Positions 5,916 to 7,634 of a stretch of 7,634 nt of DNA are shown here, in pieces (position 1 is the stretch's first letter; each line of letters begins with the position of its first letter). The notes under the pieces were generated by a model. It had not been told where the DNA came from. It worked only from the letters and a program-made list of their open reading frames with translations, and did no database searches. The position numbers were made by a program, and so were the translations under genes. The stretch is from positions 1 through 7,634 of the forward strand of contig JANTHH010000133.1 of the NCBI GenBank assembly GCA_024762485.1. The letters run 5' to 3'. This DNA comes from Chromatiales bacterium (GTDB lineage: Bacteria; Pseudomonadota; Gammaproteobacteria; Chromatiales; Chromatiaceae).

Positions 5916-5976
5916 AGTATTGTTATCGACCAGCACGACCCGGACTCTAGCCAGAAAGCCTCAAAAAATCCACGTG
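5916..5976. other. Short divergent gap between mltF and hrpB
   Basis: These 61 bases must hold the start signals of both mltF and hrpB. I see no convincing -35/-10 pair and no Shine-Dalgarno sequence for either gene. The short gap means the two promoters, if both are here, must overlap or extend into the coding regions. Confidence 0.4.
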
Positions 5977-7634
5977 ATGCAGAAGACCTTCAACTTACCT
6001 GTCGATGAGGCCCTGCCCGAACTTGCTGCTGCGCTGGCGGAAGGCCACGCGGTACTCAGTGCACCGACGGGGTCGGGCAAGACGACCGCTGTCCCTCTGG
6101 CACTGCTGGACAGCGATTGGCTGGCTGGGCAGAAGATCATCATGCTCGAGCCGCGCCGTCCGGCGGCGCGAATGGCTGCCCGGCGGATGGCACAGATGCT
6201 CGGTGAAGAGGTTGGAAACCGGGTCGGTTACCAGGTGCGTATGGAACGTCGTATCGGCCCCAATACCCGCATCGAGGTGGTGACCGAGGGATTGCTGACC
6301 CGCCGCCTGCAGTCCGACCCCGAATTGCAGGGGGTGGGCTTGGTGATCTTCGATGAATTCCACGAACGCAGTCTGCAGGCCGATCTCGGTCTGGCCCTGG
6401 CGTTGGACAGCTGCCGGGGCCTGCGCGATGACCTGCGCCTGCTGGTGATGTCGGCGACCCTGGATGCGGACAGCATCGCCAGGCTTCTCGATGGCCGGGT
6501 GGTCCGTGCCAGCGGTGCCTCCTTTCCCGTTGCCGTCGACTATCTGCCGGCGGATGACCGGCGCGAGCCGCTGGCGGCGATGCCGCAGCTGGTGCAGGCG
6601 GCATGCGCCTCGACGCATGGCGATGTCCTTGCCTTTCTTCCCGGGAAACGGGAGATAGCCAGTCTGCAGCAGGCGCTGCGGCAACGCCTCGACGAGGATG
6701 TCGAGGTGGTGGCGATGTTCGGTGACCTGAGCGCCGCGGATCAGGACCGGGTGCTCGGCGGTGCGTCCGCGAAAGGCCGACGGGTGATCCTGGCCACCGA
6801 TATTGCCGAGACCAGTCTGACCATCCCGGGCATCACGGCAGTGGTCGACAGTGGCCTGGCGCGCAGGCCGCGTTTCGATCCGAACAGCGGGATGAGCCGC
6901 CTGGTGCTCGACTGGATCTCGCAGGCCTCCGCCGCTCAGAGAGCAGGCCGTGCCGGGCGCATCGAGCCGGGCAGATGCTACCGGGCCTGGGGCGAGTCCC
7001 GCCAGCAGCGGCTCGCCACGACCGGCCAGCCCGAGGTGCTGCAGGCAGACCTGGCACCACTGGTGCTGGAGCTGGCGCTGTGGGGCGTGCATCGGCCGGA
7101 TGCGCTGAGCTGGCTGGACCCGCCGCCCGAGGCGGCCTGGCAGCAGGCGGTGTCGCTGTTGTGCCAGCTCGATGCACTCGACCCACAGGGTCACATCACG
7201 CCGGCCGGCCGGCAGATGGTGACGCTCGGCCTGCATCCGCGGCTGGCCCATCTGCTGGTCAGTGCGCGCAATGTGCACGAGCTGGCGCTCGCGGCCGATC
7301 TTGCCGCACTGCTGTCCGAGCGCGACCCCATGCTGCAGGAGGCAGGGGGTACGCGCGCGGCCGATCTCGGGCTGCGCCTGCAGGCACTGGAGACCTGGCG
7401 CGCCGGAAATCGGCGGCCGCAGGGCTTCGATGACAGGCGACTGCAGGCCATCGATCGCCTCAGCGCACGCTGGCGGCGGGCCCTGTCACGTCCCTCGAAC
7501 GGGCAGCCGCCAAGGGACGCGGCGGCGTTGTTGACGCTGGCCTTCCCCGACCGCGTGGCCCGGCGACGCCCGGGCAGTGAGGGTCGCTACCACCTCGCCG
7601 GCGGGCGCGGCGCCAGCCTGCCACAGGATGACGG
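5977..7634 (+). CDS. hrpB: ATP-dependent helicase HrpB (3' end beyond the window)
   Basis: The first ~552 residues of a DEAH/RHA-type superfamily-2 helicase are present; HrpB is normally about 800-850 residues, so roughly a third is missing because the window ends, not because the gene is broken. Motifs in order: Walker A GSGKT (32-36, Lys35), the HrpB-specific Walker B DEFH at 126-129 followed by ERSLQADL, motif III MSATLDA from 158, motif V ATDIAETSLTIPG from 273, and motif VI QRAGRAGR at 321-328. The DEFHERSL variant and the RVARRRPGSEGRYHLAGGRGA stretch near the window end separate HrpB from HrpA. HrpB's cellular role is poorly known; a link to RNA metabolism or stress is inferred from the family. 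ATG 5977 is preferred; GTG 5974 is adjacent and neither has a Shine-Dalgarno sequence. Confidence 0.95.
   Translation, partial: MQKTFNLPVDEALPELAAALAEGHAVLSAPTGSGKTTAVPLALLDSDWLAGQKIIMLEPRRPAARMAARRMAQMLGEEVGNRVGYQVRMERRIGPNTRIEVVTEGLLTRRLQSDPELQGVGLVIFDEFHERSLQADLGLALALDSCRGLRDDLRLLVMSATLDADSIARLLDGRVVRASGASFPVAVDYLPADDRREPLAAMPQLVQAACASTHGDVLAFLPGKREIASLQQALRQRLDEDVEVVAMFGDLSAADQDRVLGGASAKGRRVILATDIAETSLTIPGITAVVDSGLARRPRFDPNSGMSRLVLDWISQASAAQRAGRAGRIEPGRCYRAWGESRQQRLATTGQPEVLQADLAPLVLELALWGVHRPDALSWLDPPPEAAWQQAVSLLCQLDALDPQGHITPAGRQMVTLGLHPRLAHLLVSARNVHELALAADLAALLSERDPMLQEAGGTRAADLGLRLQALETWRAGNRRPQGFDDRRLQAIDRLSARWRRALSRPSNGQPPRDAAALLTLAFPDRVARRRPGSEGRYHLAGGRGASLPQDD

Noticed and set aside
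5995..7278. 427-codon minus-strand frame opposite hrpB
   Set aside because: The plus strand encodes every helicase motif of HrpB in order; the minus frame is an Arg/Gln/His-rich shadow typical of G+C-rich genes.

Overview
The window looks like chromosomal DNA from a gammaproteobacterium. The tRNA deaminase TadA and the lytic transglycosylase MltF lie close together, as they do in many Gammaproteobacteria, and next to them is the DEAH-type helicase HrpB. A DsrC/TusE-family gene fits a sulfur-metabolising lineage such as the Chromatiales, but that placement is an inference. The right half is visibly richer in G+C than the left half, and the first ~500 bases are the most A+T-rich large block.

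Left edge (1-534). Six codons on the minus strand, with a good ribosome binding site, look like the start of an IS30-type transposase that runs off the window. The rest is non-coding as far as I can tell. It holds a 16-bp-period direct repeat and a cluster of CGAT-type motifs upstream of the first complete gene.

Middle-left (535-2879). This stretch holds three genes. The first is a 213-residue protein whose C-terminal half is a clear DsrC/TusE fold, but both redox cysteine positions are replaced (by Asn and Glu), and a beta-rich, Ig/transthyretin-like N-terminal domain is attached. The second, convergent with it, is a LysR-type regulator. The third, divergent from the regulator, is an HPP-family four-helix membrane protein. 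The 115-bp LysR/HPP gap carries two clean palindromes. Relative to a predicted HPP start site they sit near -65 and -43, the classic LysR-type arrangement, so the regulator probably controls the membrane protein and itself.

Middle-right (2950-5915). tadA is followed by an exported metallo-beta-lactamase-fold hydrolase that overlaps it by 8 bases, so the two are probably translationally coupled. The hydrolase then overlaps mltF tail to tail by 29 bases. The hydrolase gene is therefore packed between tadA and mltF with no spare sequence.

Right edge (5977-7634). hrpB diverges from mltF across only 61 bases and is cut by the window end after about 552 codons. All its helicase motifs are intact.

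The most interesting item is the cysteine-less, N-terminally extended DsrC-like protein, which cannot be a normal sulfur carrier. Second is the readable LysR operator of the HPP gene. I see no CRISPR array, tRNA, rRNA or clear novel multi-gene system.
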